The position numbers were made by a program, and so were the translations under genes. A stretch of DNA of 64,000 nucleotides, taken from the NCBI GenBank assembly GCA_947652605.1, contig OX393579.1, positions 7,440,001 to 7,504,000 on the forward strand, written 5' to 3'. The notes under the pieces were generated by a model. That model had not been told where the DNA came from and searched no databases. It was given only the letters and a program-made list of their open reading frames with translations. This DNA is from Elmis aenea (Eukaryota > Arthropoda > Insecta > Coleoptera > Elmidae). How positions within the stretch are numbered: the first letter of the stretch is position 1; the number at the start of each line of letters is the position of its first letter. Shown in pieces: positions 1 to 11,211 of the stretch.

Positions 1-1734
1 AATGTCAACTTAATAAAATAAAAGTGTTTAATGAAACTTATAGTATTTCTACACGTGCATGTTTTAAAATTAGTTTCAAGTATACAGGGGGTTTCATAAA
101 AGTGGGGCGTCACTAAAGGTATTTTTTTTAAATTGAACACCCAGTATATTTTTGCATAATCGAATTCAGCAAGAAAATCTCCATATGAAAGTATTTTGTT
201 TTTTTCATTTTTTTGCGACGTTGCCAATTTATCTTAAAAAATCTTTGAATTTCCAGAAAAACAGGGTACAATACTTGTCAAGAGCACAACCTTATAAATA
301 ATAATTGGCAAATGATATTTTGCACATACAAAGTCAAAAGGTGTAGTCAAAGTCTAAATACATCAAAATTAATTTATATTATACAGGGGGTTTCTTATAG
401 ATGTGCCAACTTCCCAATTTTCAAACATCAATAACTTTATTTTTTCAAATGGAACACCCTGTATATTATTACGTCATTTTGTTGCATTTTTGTTTTTCTT
501 CAACTTTTCTTAATACTTACCCATACCTAAAATGAATATTTTCTGAAATATTTACATTTTACTTATTCTTATAAGCGTTGTGTAGGAATTTCCTAGTTTT
601 CTCGGAGTAGGCCCCGACTTTGACAATAGAAACAATAATTTCTGTAGTAACAAATGTCAGAGTTAATTGCTGTCAATTGTTAAAACATAAATAAATGAGT
701 ATAACATATGCAATATGAATTTTCCAAAAAAGAATTTATTGATACGGTCTATGTTCAGGGTGGAGTACTTTCGATGCCCATACAGGGGGGGTATTTCGGT
801 AATTATCAGAGATTAAAAAAAAAACTATATTTCGAAAATTAAAAAAGATCAAAAATCTGTTTACGACAATACATTCCTCTCGAAAAAAGAAATCGAGACT
901 ACGTACTTAGTTTTTTTCTATCTCTGATAATAACCGAGATACTCCCCCTGTATGGGCATCGAAAATACGCCACCCTGAACATAGACCGCATCAATCAATC
1001 CTTTTTTTGGAAAATTCCTATTAAATATGTTATACTCATTTATTTATGTTTTAACAATTGACAGCAATTAACTCTGACATTTGTTACTACAGAAATTATT
1101 GTTTCTATTGTCAAAGTCAGGGCCTACTCCGAGAAAAATAGTAAATTCCTACACAACGCTTATAAGAATAAGTAAAATGTAAATATTTCAGAAAATATTC
1201 ATTTTAGGTATAGGTAAGTACCTATTAAGAAAAGTTGAAGAAAAACAAAAATGCAACAAAATGACGTAATAATATACAGGGTGTTCCATTTGAAAAAATA
1301 AAGTTATTGATGTTTGAAAATTGGGAAGTTGGCACATCTATAAGAAACACCCTGTATAATATAAATTAATTTTGATGTATTTAGACTGTGACTACACCTT
1401 TTGACTTTGTATGTACAAAATATCATATGCCAATTATTATTCATAAGGTTGTGCTCTTGACAAGTATTGTACCCTGTTTTTCTGGAAATTCAAAGATTTT
1501 TTAAGATAGATTGGCAACGTCGCAAAAAAATGAAAAACAAAATACTGTCATATGGAGATTGTCTTGCTGAATTCGATTATGCAAAAATATACTGGGTGTT
1601 CAATTTAAAAAAAATACCTTTAGTGACGCCCCACTTTTATGAAACCCCCTGTATACTTGAAACTAATTTTAAAACATGCACGTGTAGAAATACTATAAGT
1701 TTCATAAAAAACTTTTTTTTATTAAGTTGACATT
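1..1734. repeat. Large fold-back palindrome of nested TIR elements
   Basis: The first bases of the window (AATGTCAACTTAATA) return as their reverse complement ending at 1734, and the two arms match nearly throughout. They meet at about 868 with a spacer of under 100 bases. TACAGGG-type ends occur in the left arm near 83, 383 and 780 and are mirrored near 950, 1274/1354 and 1650. This looks like a TIR element carrying other TIR elements, or an inverted duplication. The left arm begins at the window edge, so the true end may lie outside. A small open frame at 1467..1730 falls within the right arm and is not treated as a gene. Confidence 0.85.
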
Positions 1735-2270
1735 AAGGGCAATAATGGACTTTATCGCACTAATGGCGCACCCTGTAGGTCTAATATTCGGGAATAAACA
1801 ACTGCAAACCTTTTGAGTTTAGACTTGTCTCGGTCAGCTTCACCCAGGCGGTCATGTTCACCCCAAAATGCCCGTAAATCTGCCAAATTTAATAAAAGAC
1901 TTAAATTTGGCAAAACGCAAAGGATGATAATTAAATGCAACTTTAGGTTGTAATCTAGTTATAAAACCTTATTAAAAAATTGAAGTAACAGATACATTTG
2001 ATGTTTTATTTAGCGGTCTTTAGATGAAAGTTTAACGACTTAGTTTTGCAATAGAATTATAGTGACACATTTAAAAAAAAATTATAGGTTATAGAAAGAT
2101 AAAATAAATTTTCTTTTAATACAAACTATACAAGAAATGAAGCTATAATCAAAGTAAAACGTCATAATCGTATAAACATTAGGAACAACAAATGTATGCA
2201 ACTATAAAATATTTTTCGGTCATCTTCACCCCGGCGGTCAAATACACCCCATTCTGAATATTTTCCATTT
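1735..2270. other. Non-coding stretch, possible decayed repeat
   Basis: No gene is visible. GCACCCTGTA near 1768 resembles the end of the TACAGGGTG families. Two related phrases, near 1835 and 2219 (GGTCA, then TTCACCC and GGCGGTCA), suggest a decayed repeat of a few hundred bases. Confidence 0.4.
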
Positions 2271-2567
2271 TACAAACGTTTACTAGATTTTGTTATTATT
2301 TATTTTGTGTCATTTTTAATAGTTTCATAATTCACATTTATTAACGTGTAATTTAATTATTCTTTTAGGTATGTAATTCTGTTATTTCATTTATACTTAC
2401 ATACATAATTACATGTTTATTATTCTTTTAGAATTTAATAAAATCCGTTAAAACCAGACTCTGAATATTTTCCATTTTACAAATTAAATTACACGTTAAT
2501 AAATGTGAATTATGAAACTATTAAAAATGACACAAAATAAATAATAACAAAATCTAGTAAACGTCAC
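2271..2567. repeat. Inverted repeat, arms about 83 bp
   Basis: The arm at about 2275..2357 (contains ACTAGATTTTGTTATTATTT) is the reverse complement of about 2481..2564. Both arms are preceded by the direct phrase CTGAATATTTTCCATTTTAC. This is a non-autonomous fold-back element or MITE. No coding sequence is seen. Confidence 0.75.
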
Positions 2568-2708
2568 CAAGTCAACGGTTACTAGAGATGTAGAAATAAT
2601 AATTTACATACATATAAGGTTTAATGTATTTATTTTGATATTAGGATCAAAACGAATAAAATTTGTCAAAAATTCCCAATGCAGCATGCAGCTATTATGT
2701 AGAGTGCC

Positions 2709-2992
2709 ATGATTTTAAACAATATTGTAACAAATGAAGGTTTTCATTTTACAGAGCGCAAAAAAATTTACAACATTTTCCCCAAAAATATTTTGTACCG
2801 TCACTATAACAGAGTTATATACGATTTAAATAAAAAATACCTTTTATGATTTTAGTTTATTACTTATCATCCAGCCTGCTATGGAACTTTTTCCAAACAT
2901 TACAGCATCACTGAATAGGCCTCAAAAAGGGGAACAATTTGTCTGATTTAAATTTCTTTGTAGCTCTTACTCTATGTGGATCACTTTGTATA
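2709..2992 (+). repeat. Fragment of the TIR family complete at 33403..34152
   Basis: The stretch matches the right half of the complete element at 33403..34152. Shared phrases include GCATCACTGA.TAGGCC and the run leading to TGCAGCTCTT or TGTAGCTCTT. The left end and its TIR are missing, so this is a truncated copy. Confidence 0.6.
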
Positions 2993-3249
2993 ATCTTTAC
3001 TTACATACTTTACATATTGACGTGAAACATGACTACCATTTTTGACGTAAAAATATTGTGTTTAAACCAATGAAAACATTTTTCATTTAAAACAAAACAA
3101 TACCTTCAACTCAAACCCTTTGTTTTCATAATCCACAACGGCGTATTTCGTTTTATTATTTTTATTAAATACGAAAACAAATACCCAGGTTTTGTAGTGA
3201 AAACAATTTTTTTTGTTTACTTTAATTTCAAAAATTATCTTAATAAAAC

Positions 3250-3403
3250 TGATTCGACATCGTGCTTATTTACAAAACGAAATGCAAAACACTTAAAAAA
3301 ATTTAAAGCAAACATCTAAATGTTCTACTCTTAGCAGCGATATATAATGGAAGTTTTTCAACGACTTTTCATATAAATAATAAATTCAGCACACTGTTCG
3401 CGA
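3250..3403 (+). promoter_or_regulatory. Likely 5' leader/promoter area of candidate exon 1A
   Basis: The bases before the ATG at 3404 lie between repeats. The GC level rises just at the exon and stays raised to about 3600, unlike the AT-rich surroundings. No TATA box or initiator can be placed with confidence. This rests on position only. Confidence 0.25.
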
Positions 3404-3501
3404 ATGAAGCGAAATTGGATATTAAAGAGTCTCGGTTTTAGCGTGAATCGTCTGCGAACGGATTTCTCGGAAACGCAAAATGAAGTGCAAAACGCTTTAA
3501 G
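3404..3501 (+). CDS. dnc: Candidate alternative first exon 1A of dunce (PDE4)
   Basis: An ATG at 3404 opens 32 codons plus two bases (AG) that run into the donor GTGAAT at 3502. The peptide starts MKRNWILKSLGFSVNRLRTD and ends in a polar stretch, FSETQNEVQNAL. Phase 2 is exactly what the common exon at 25283 accepts: AG plus T gives Ser, so the join reads ..NALSFDVENG. PDE4 genes are known to attach alternative N-termini at this FDVENG/FDVDNG boundary. An in-frame TAA lies a few codons upstream, so the start is bounded, although the base at -3 is C. I do not recognise this N-terminus in a named isoform. The case rests on phase, donor, strand, open frame and the local rise in GC. It could be chance, since a short ATG-to-donor frame has a one-in-three chance of the right phase. 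Confidence 0.55.
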
Positions 3502-3884
3502 GTGAATTTTCATTTATAACGGCGCCGAGTTTGTGGTCTTGCTTTCGCAGTATTGATAGTATTTTTACCGCGCCATGTTAGCGTATAAAATAAACGTTTA
3601 TTTTAGAAAACTGAAACTTCGTTGCGTAACATGGCAACGGAAGCATGATTCGAAAGGCGCTTAGGGACACTTGATCAAATTATTCCAGTAAATATAGTGC
3701 ACCAGTAAGTTTTATACTAACCAAGTTATAAAAATATTGTAGCAAAAATCAATGCGAACGTTGATAAACACCGCAAGATCAAAATAAGAAAACTACTCTA
3801 TACTGTCGTATATAGTCGTGAAATACTGTGTTGTGACAATAGTATATTACATAACAAGAGTTGTAAGAAGCATATTCCGCACGA

Positions 3885-4409
3885 GGGATAAAGTGAAAAA
3901 ATAAAAAATTGAAAAGCTGAAAATTTAAATAATAAAGGTAATTTTTGCGATCGCGTTGGCCATAAAACCGACAGAGATAAAATCGAAATTGTTCTATTTG
4001 CCAATTCGTGCATCTTTTGCAAGTAAAATGGTGCAAAGTTTTTGAAAAAATCGTGAACGGTTCCGGAGAACAACGTCAAAAACGAATCCCCTGCATAAGC
4101 GCTATGATTTGAGAAGTTGTGGTATATCTGTTATAACTAAATCTATGCGACTTGCATAGGCGTTTGACAAAAACTTTGAACCAGTTTACTAGCAAAGGAT
4201 GCACGAATTGGCAAATAGAAAATTTTCTATTTTATCTCTGATGGTGTTATGACCAACACGATCGCAAAAATTACATTTCTTATTCAACTTTTCAGTTTTT
4301 CACCTATTTTTTCGAAGGAAATGGCCAGTGGCACTTATAACTCTGCATAACATTTATTTTTGATGTTCTTGATGCAATAAACACAGCCTCGATCAGATTC
4401 TAGCGACAA
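3885..4409. repeat. MITE family B, partial copy
   Basis: The copy is homologous to 10563..11211 and shares GCGATCGCGTTGGCCAT, AACGGTTCCGGAGAA and the end TGATCAGATTCTAGCGACAA-like at 4390..4409. Its two halves are inverted relative to each other, with GATCGC near 3948 and again on the other strand near 4260. The left terminus is not found. The short overlapping frames on the minus strand here are repeat sequence. Confidence 0.75.
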
Positions 4410-4742
4410 CCTATCCTGTTCCTCCCTTGTTAGTATTATTGATTAATTTTTTTAAAGCAACATTAAAGTATTTATGTCATTCTGTTCAACTTTGCTCGGT
4501 AAACCAACTTTTTAAGTCTTATAATAATAAGTTGCTTCAAATAATGGTTGGGCTTTTGACATCGTATATAATTAAAGTGACCACACATTCTGCTTTTGGC
4601 GGGGAAGACCCGATTTTTAATAAGTTTTGAGAATGTCCCGCGAATTAGTTAAGAATTTTGAAATTCAGCAAATCTTGACACAAATAAAAACGTAAATAAA
4701 GGGATGGCTTTATTTTCATTTTAATGTTATTTCTTACAATAA

Positions 4743-5333
4743 TACAGGGTGTGTATAAATTGGCGGAAGCGCTACACGTGACGATATACTTCGTAAAATT
4801 CCAAGTCGAAAATATTGATACAAAAATGTTCCTATGGCCTCAGGAATCATTTAAAGAAACAAAAACTTGGCAACATTGCATACATTGATTTGCATTTGGA
4901 CATTTTTTTATCAGCAATTTTTACTTAGGTATTTACAATTTTTGTTCGAACTTAAAGCCTTCAGTTTGTAAATATAGCTGCAAACTTTTGGGTATCGTAA
5001 AACTAGAACTAGAAATAATTACGAGAAAAACAGAGATGACAGCTAATGAAAATGTTGCCACATGTATTATTTATATTTTCAACACCAATTTTTGAAAGAA
5101 AGAACACAATATCTAGGAAACAATACTATTCGAAATTTATTTTTATTCCAAATTGCAGCTTTTTCATTTGCAAGTATTAAATAATAACGCTTATTAAAGG
5201 ACTTAATGTCAAAACTTTGAGGACCTCTTGAAGACACAGCAAGCATGGTACAACATTTTCGTATTAAGATTTTCGAATTTTACGAAGAACATCGCCACGT
5301 GTAGCGCTTCCGCCAATTTTTACACACCCTGTA
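4743..5333. mobile_element. TIR element family C, copy 1
   Basis: It begins TACAGGGTGTGTATAAATTG and ends in the inverse, ..CAATTTTTACACACCCTGTA. The subterminal GGCGGAAGCGCTACACGTG is mirrored near 5300. The length is 591 bp and no transposase is present. A second copy in the opposite orientation is at 56685..57312. The ends sit at TA, compatible with a TA target duplication, which is an inference. Confidence 0.85.
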
Positions 5334-5972
5334 TAATTATATTGTTATTGACAAATACGCACTAAAAAATGCATCACAGAAAAATAAAATGATATAGAAA
5401 TCAATTCAAGATTTATTAAAAGAGAAATTCTAAAAATACTTTAGACCTTCCTATAAACAACTCATTTCATGATGATGTTTTAATTTCGATGAGAACTCAA
5501 TCTGCTGATGGTCTAGCAACTGAAATTGCAATTACATTGTCATCATATCATGCAATAAACGATAATCAACGAAATGGGTTGCATTCAAAGTACACATGAG
5601 TGAACACGATTTTCGCATAGCTTACTTCGATGTCCAATGTAGTTGTAGTTCGTCGCACGATTGGACGCGCTACAGGCGTAACTGCCAAAGAACAGATCGA
5701 TTTTGAAACGCCCGAATGGTTCAAAAACACATGGTTTCCTCTGAGAAAACAAAAGTCGCATCAGCGATGTGTTTTAAAGTCAACATTCGAAATAGTTTAC
5801 GAAATTAACATTTTTATCCTTATTTACATCCATGAGTTATTGCAAGCTATCGTAGAGGATAATAAGCCATATTAATGATACGAACTCACGAACACAGACA
5901 TAGTGGAAGCCAACCCAGTGGCGTGCTTTTCTTAACACTTTTCACTTTTATTTAAGTCCACATGGTTTATCT
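5334..5972 (+). other. Unique spacer with an unexplained GC-richer open frame
   Basis: The spacer lies between two transposons. One frame is open from about 5421 to 5598 (.. SADGLATEIAITLSSYHAIN ..). A second opens with ATG at 5630 and runs 81 codons to 5875, with residues near the start RRTIGRATGVTAKEQIDFET. The stretch 5600..5790 is richer in GC than its neighbours. I do not recognise either peptide. No donor with the phase of the dunce exons was found. It may be a decayed gene fragment or a conserved non-coding stretch. Confidence 0.3.
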
Positions 5973-5980
5973 GTTACCAC

Positions 5981-7180
5981 TAGTGATTGCAATACCGGAC
6001 CAAAATTCAATAACGGTATTCGGTATTTATTCGCAAGTAATACCGGTATACCGGTATTAATACCGGTATACCGGTATTAATACCGGTATTGCTTTTTTTA
6101 AAAAAAGTATTAACTTTGAAAATACAATATATGCATTTTACACATATGTACATATAGCAAGTGTAATGTCAAAACACAAATTTACATAAAATAAAGGAAC
6201 TTAAAAAATTACATAATCTGTAAAAAAAATAAGGACACAAAAAACTGAAGATATACAGGGTATCTAATTGATTGGGACCGGGCATTAAAAATATATGAAG
6301 AATGAAAAAGGGTATTGATCTGAAATTTTGGTTATGACCATAATGGCATCTGAGCTGTTTAATGAAAATATTTTCAAGATGGCGACCCTTCCGGAAATAC
6401 CGGAAGTTGACGTCTACTTTCTTATTTCAAATACAATGGTCTATTTTTTATTGCATTTTTGGATTTAACACGTTGTTTTAGAGGGACTATTAATAGCATA
6501 CCCTATACCTAAGTGCAGTCGTATTTTAGATTTTTGGACTTTTTTGAAATTTTTTGATTTTCATCGTGATGCTTAATATTATCTATCGCCGCCATTTTTG
6601 AAAAGAAAACGCTTAAATTTAGACTATGCATAGAAGAATTTTTGCAATCGATGCATTACTTACAGGGTGTACAAAATTTAATTTTCTTTTAATACAATTT
6701 CAGACCAATAAAACTTGTTTTTTTCAAATACATGCCCAAATTTTTTTTCATTTTCTAATTCAAAAGTAAATTCTACATCAATCTGTATTAGCGTTTCCTA
6801 TACCTATCTGCAATAATTTTCGAGTTATTAAGAATTTTTGATAAAGTTAAGAGAAATTGCAACATTTTTTAATAGTAAGCCTTGGAAATGACAACAAATA
6901 TTCCAATGTTGCAATATTCTTTCGTCTTCTAATAATATCATCTCTCTTTTAATTAACTTAAATACATCATTTTGTGGCACAATTTTGTGTTTTGCATTTA
7001 TTGCTATTTTTTTATTTATGGCAGACTGCAATTATAAAATGATAAAAATCAAATTTAAAAAAAATAATATTAATATCGAATACCGGTATTAGACCATCAA
7101 ATGAGACGGTATTTCGGTATTGTAAAATGGCACGGTATACCGGTATTCGGTATACCGGTATACCGGTATTGCAATCACTA
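5981..7180. mobile_element. hAT-type TIR element D, copy 1, with 8-bp target duplication
   Basis: The ends are TAGTGATTGCAATACCGG and its inverse. The flanks carry the same eight bases, GTTACCAC, at 5973..5980 and 7181..7188, the hallmark of hAT insertion. Beneath the ends are arrays of the palindrome ATACCGGTAT. The body includes another repeat (family E, from 6254) that also occurs alone at 63524. A 67-codon frame on the minus strand (6828..7031) recurs nearly unchanged in copy 2. Its LKREMILLEDER-like pattern may be a remnant of the hAT transposase tail, which is a tentative reading. Confidence 0.92.
6254..6870 (+). repeat. Repeat family E nested in element D
   Basis: It starts TACAGGGTATCTAATTGATT and has a second TACAGGGTG-type end near 6662. 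The same unit is found inside the other D copy (inverted) and in part at 63524..64000. The right boundary is approximate. Confidence 0.6.
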
Positions 7181-7199
7181 GTTACCACTTAATTACGTC

Positions 7200-7490
7200 G
7201 AGGCAAATCCAGTGGGTCAAACCGCTTGAGTCTTCTCGTTGGAGGCGCAGTTAGGAGATCCACAGCTAACATGTTAGGGTGGCTTCTTAGTCATGACTGG
7301 TACTTGGTGCTGAAAGATGAGATTTTTTCTTTGACAGTATTAATTTGTAAGTCGCGATGGATGACTTGGTTTGGTATGTATGAAGAGTTTTTCAAAAACT
7401 TTGGGGAGAATGGGAAGAAGACTAATTGGTCGATAAGAAGTTGCCTTTGTTGGGTCTTTGCCAGGATTTGATTCATTTGTACCTGTGCAG
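7200..7490 (-). pseudogene. Non-LTR retrotransposon reverse transcriptase fragment
   Basis: On the minus strand one frame reads PGKDPTKATSYRPISLLPIL followed by PKVFEKLF. This is the fingers region of jockey/CR1-like reverse transcriptases, where the SYRPISLLP..K..EKL pattern is diagnostic. An in-frame stop follows soon after, and the expected next block (HQFGFR) is only hinted at in another frame. Only about 90 codons remain, with no endonuclease and no YADD motif. It is a dead, 5'- and 3'-truncated copy. The plus-strand frame at 7226 is its shadow. Confidence 0.8.
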
Positions 7491-7494
7491 CTTT

Positions 7495-8200
7495 CTACTG
7501 TTCTGGAAAGTTACCTAACCTGAACATTGCATTAAAGACATTTTATAGTGTTTTTTTTTTTATGATCACACATTACCAAACATCCTCCACAAATATGTAA
7601 AAACAATCAGGTCAAAAGCTAATCAAACAGAATTTTTAATGCAGATTAATCTTTGCCCGGTTTTCACATTCAACAAACACATTCAAATTTAATTTATAGG
7701 TACCAGTTAATAAGTAGTAGTAAAGCTTGCTTTGAGTTTGAGGAAGTGTAAATATGTAACATGAGAAAGACCGTGAAAAAGGTTTTCCTTCTAAATACTC
7801 TTTAAATTCGATAAATTTTGAATGTCTACTTTGTGGGAAGTTTACTAACAATTGAGGTAGGACAAAGCGAATTCACTTGTTGCGTCTTCTTCAACCAACA
7901 TTTATTATTGTATGGTTGTCGATTAATTTTACTTTGAACAACAATACGGTTATAAATAACCACAATTTGATTAATATGGACACACAATTGTGATACATTA
8001 ACGGGATTACGTTGCAAATTGTAATTATTGTAATTACATATCCAAATGTTTCCGGTGAATCGTTCGAAGTTACATATTTATAGTTATTTTAGTAACGAAA
8101 AAGTTCTACTTTTATTGATTATAATAGCTAAGTAAATTAAATTACGTTGAGTTGATTACGAAGTGATTTGTTTGCTCGTTGGGGCTGTGTTGATAAAAAT
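7495..8200. other. Upstream/intronic DNA, nothing recognised
   Basis: AT-rich sequence. The open frames are short and show no family signature. No repeat ends are seen. Confidence 0.5.
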
Positions 8201-9484
8201 TTGTCACCACCGCGCCAGAGCATTAATTAGTGAAAGCTTGTTGTTGACTTGAAGTATATTGTACACAAGACAGGGGACAGGTAGAAAATGTATGTTTTGC
8301 GAAGTCAATCTGGTCTCTGGGGTAATTTCCCCCTGCAGTCTGCTGGGTTGCACTCATCCACTGACAAGGCGATAGGTGAAACACACGCACATGCGCCAAG
8401 GATGCCAGTCATGGCCGCTGCGATACGGCACGCTTCGTTCAAAGTGATTTTCCTGCGAGTATTTCCTGCAGGGTATTTTGTTGCAGGAATTTTCAAGCGG
8501 TTATTGCTTCGTTCACAAAATCCAGTTTCACGAGGATGTTCCTTGTTATCGATTCGTCACGTCATCATATATGGGTCACGATCGGCCGAATTCACAACAC
8601 CGGTGTTCGAGATGCACAATTTAATATGTGAAAGTGCTTAATAATTTTTTTGTTGTGATAAAAATGTGTAGTGTCGACCTCTTTTGTACGACGGACCGAC
8701 TCGCGGACGGTGCATTCACACACGCTGGATATTTTAGCCCGTCAATCGTACATGTGTGCGTAAAAATAATGACGGGGTTTGAATAGGCGAGCGGCGCAGT
8801 TATCCGAGTGAAAATCATCACGTTTTCGTTAGAACCATAAAGGCATGTTCTGCATGCTATGACATTTAGAAAGCCTGATCGATAAATACACCACTGATAC
8901 ACAAGTTCATCACAGTTAGTTTTCCTGTACGACAAACAGATTTGTTTTGAATATGTTTGAAGTTCCCCCAGTTCTCCACAACAATTACAAGACTTGTTTG
9001 GTTAGCTTCACGATCGAATCAGGTCAAGTTTTCGTAAATAGTGAACGTAATTTGCATTTTAGGAATAAGATATCGAAGTAAATTGGATCACGCGAGCATA
9101 ATGGCGTTTTGCTGGTTATAGATAGGTAAAAAGTAAATAAAATCTAGTGCGAGATACGTTGGGACGCATGTGCCGTGAACCTCACGCAATTACGTAGTCA
9201 GTTTTTGGAGGCAAGGACTGTGCGTGAGTACCCGCCTACAACATGTGACTCTTCTTGAAAGTCCTGAGACAGATGACACCCTCGACGTGGCCCACCGGAG
9301 TCCCGCCAGACCGGATCAATATCGCGGCCCTGTTGCACATTACTACAAAGGCACATAAAATTGCATACAAGATATTATTTACTGCCGATGCTATCGTCAA
9401 GCTAACGCCCCAGACATTGCATCGCGACTGATAGCATATTACACACGATATGTGCTCGCATATAAACACTGCTTATGTCGAATA
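8200..9484 (+). promoter_or_regulatory. GC- and CpG-richer region before exon 1B, likely promoter and 5'UTR
   Basis: Base composition rises clearly from about 8200 and holds through exon 1B. Many CpG steps occur (for example ACGATCGGCCGAATTC near 8578), as expected for a promoter and leader kept free of transposons. A consensus-like donor GTGAGT lies at 9224 and AG acceptors occur around 9413, so the leader itself may be spliced. The 117-codon frame from 8288 resembles nothing I know and is not called a gene. No core promoter motif can be fixed. Confidence 0.4.
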
Positions 9485-10155
9485 ATGCTGACATTATTGT
9501 TTTTCATATGGTCCCTAATACGCGGTCTTAAAAATTCACCACCGATCTTGAAAACACCCATCGCGACGGCTTCGTCACCGGAATTAGCGCCTTCTCCGAC
9601 TCCGTCATCCGAAATCCATGCTCCCGCTTCACCCGAACCCCCCATTACCGCGACCCCCTCACCGGAAATCCCACCCCAATCCAATTCCCCGTCACCAGAA
9701 CCGGAGGGCCCCAGCGAGCTATCATCAATTACAAGAACCACGGAGAGTCGTCGCTCCGGAATGTCGTCAAGATATTCCGGGGTATCCCGCGACTCATCTG
9801 TTGATATCGGCAGCGAAAGTCGACCGTCGGTTACCAGTTTGTCGTCGTATTCGACATCGTCAAGACGTTACGAAATTATAGGACAGAGATCGATAGACTC
9901 CAGAGCGAGTTTAACGAGTCTCTGGTCTTCCGATATGTCGAGGAGAGGCTCCGAAGCCATCCCCGAGCACGAGGTCGATTCTAGTGATTCTAGAAGCTCG
10001 TTTGCTTCCGGTGGAAGTATTATTTCTTCCGATGGCACCCGAAGATATTCTGAGGGGTTGGGGAAAAACAGAAGATCGTCAGCACGTAATTCCCAAATTA
10101 GAAGAAACACACGGAAATATCCTCTGTCGTATGATAGGCGCAGGACTACGGGAAG
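9485..10155 (+). CDS. dnc: Candidate alternative first exon 1B of dunce: long Ser/Pro-rich N-terminus
   Basis: An ATG at 9485 (A at -3) opens 223 codons plus AG, ending at a GTTTGT donor at 10156. Phase 2 fits the common exon at 25283 and gives ..RRTTGSFDVENG. Residues 1-13 are hydrophobic (MLTLLFFIWSLI) and could form a membrane anchor or amphipathic helix. Residues 28-80 are rich in Pro, Ser and Glu (SPSPEPEGPSE), and 80-223 are rich in Ser and Arg. RRGS (153-156), RRYS (186-189) and RRSS (196-199) match the PKA consensus. The frame would stop at 10172 if unspliced, giving a 229-residue protein. It is the longest open frame in the window, is GC-rich, and is very unlikely to be chance. Assignment to dunce rests on strand, position and phase. 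GTTTGT is a weak donor. A separate single-exon gene is the alternative. Confidence 0.6.
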
Positions 10156-10562
10156 GTTTGTACCTATACACTGATAACATACATTGTCGAAGTAGGATTT
10201 CGCGTAAAATAAAAAATCATAACCGGTGAACGCCTAATTGGCAAACAGTAGTAGTATCACTGGCCACAAATTATTACGAAATTACTCTTGAACACTTTTT
10301 ACCAGTAGAATTTATAAGTCGTCGTATGGTTCAGTGTTCTTCATTTTATGATTTTAAAGTAAAATTAAGTTTAACATCAAGCCCGAATATTTCTATTTTG
10401 TCTTTTTCTAGAGGCTGGTGCGTATGAGTCGCATACTCAAATTGTATTACAAACCTTATTATCGCTCAGTTACATGTAGGTAGTAGACAACCTTATTTAG
10501 GAACCATTTATATATTTATAAATAAAACCAACTGGAAACTAACCAGGGAAGGTCACAATATG
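10156..10562 (+). other. Intron, nothing recognised
   Basis: This is the sequence after the exon 1B donor. The first 60 bases stay GC-rich, then it is AT-rich up to the next MITE. Confidence 0.4.
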
Positions 10563-11211
10563 TTGTCGCTAGAATCTGATCAAGGTTGTGTTTATTGCAT
10601 CAAGAACGTCAAAACTAAATGTTCTGCAGAGTTGTACGTGCCACTGGCCATTACCTTCGGAAAAATAGTGAGAAAACTAACACTTTGAATAATAAAAGTA
10701 ATTTTTGCGATCGCGTTGGCCATGAGACCATCAGAGATAAAATTCCTCTATTTATCAATTTAAGAATCCTTTGCAAGTTAAATGGTGCAAAGTTTTTGTA
10801 AAGATCTTAAACGGTTCCGGAGAAAAACGTGAAAAACGAAACCCCTGCAAAAGCGCTATGATTTAAGAAGTTGTATAACTAAATCTATGCGACTTGCAAC
10901 ACAGAGAAAACCGTTTTTACAAGGGCCTGGTTTTTCGAGTTTTTATCCGGAACTGTTTAAGATTTTTTCAAAAACCTCGCACCATTTTTACTTGCAAAGT
11001 ATGCGCGAATTGGTAAATAGAAGAATTTCGATTTTATCTCTAACGGTTTTATAGCCAACGCGATAGCAAAAATTACCTTTATTATTCAACTTTTTAGGTT
11101 TTGCCCTATTTTTCCGAAGCAAATGGCCAATGGCACGTATAACACTGCAGAACATTTAGTTTTGAAGTTCTTGATGCAACAACCACAGCCTTGATCAGAT
11201 TCTAGCGACAA
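10563..11211. mobile_element. MITE family B, complete copy
   Basis: The ends are TTGTCGCTAGAATCTGATCA and its inverse at 11190..11211, and the whole 649 bp folds back on itself. Inner landmarks such as GCGATCGCGTTGGCC are mirrored near 11060. The flanking bases are TA-rich (ATATG and TATAT), but a clear target duplication is not visible. There is no transposase. The partial copy is at 3885..4409. Confidence 0.85.

Noticed and set aside
8288..8641. 117-codon open frame in the GC-rich region before exon 1B
   Set aside because: No motif or family resemblance. Phase at the nearest donor does not fit dunce. More likely promoter/leader DNA with few stops because of higher GC.
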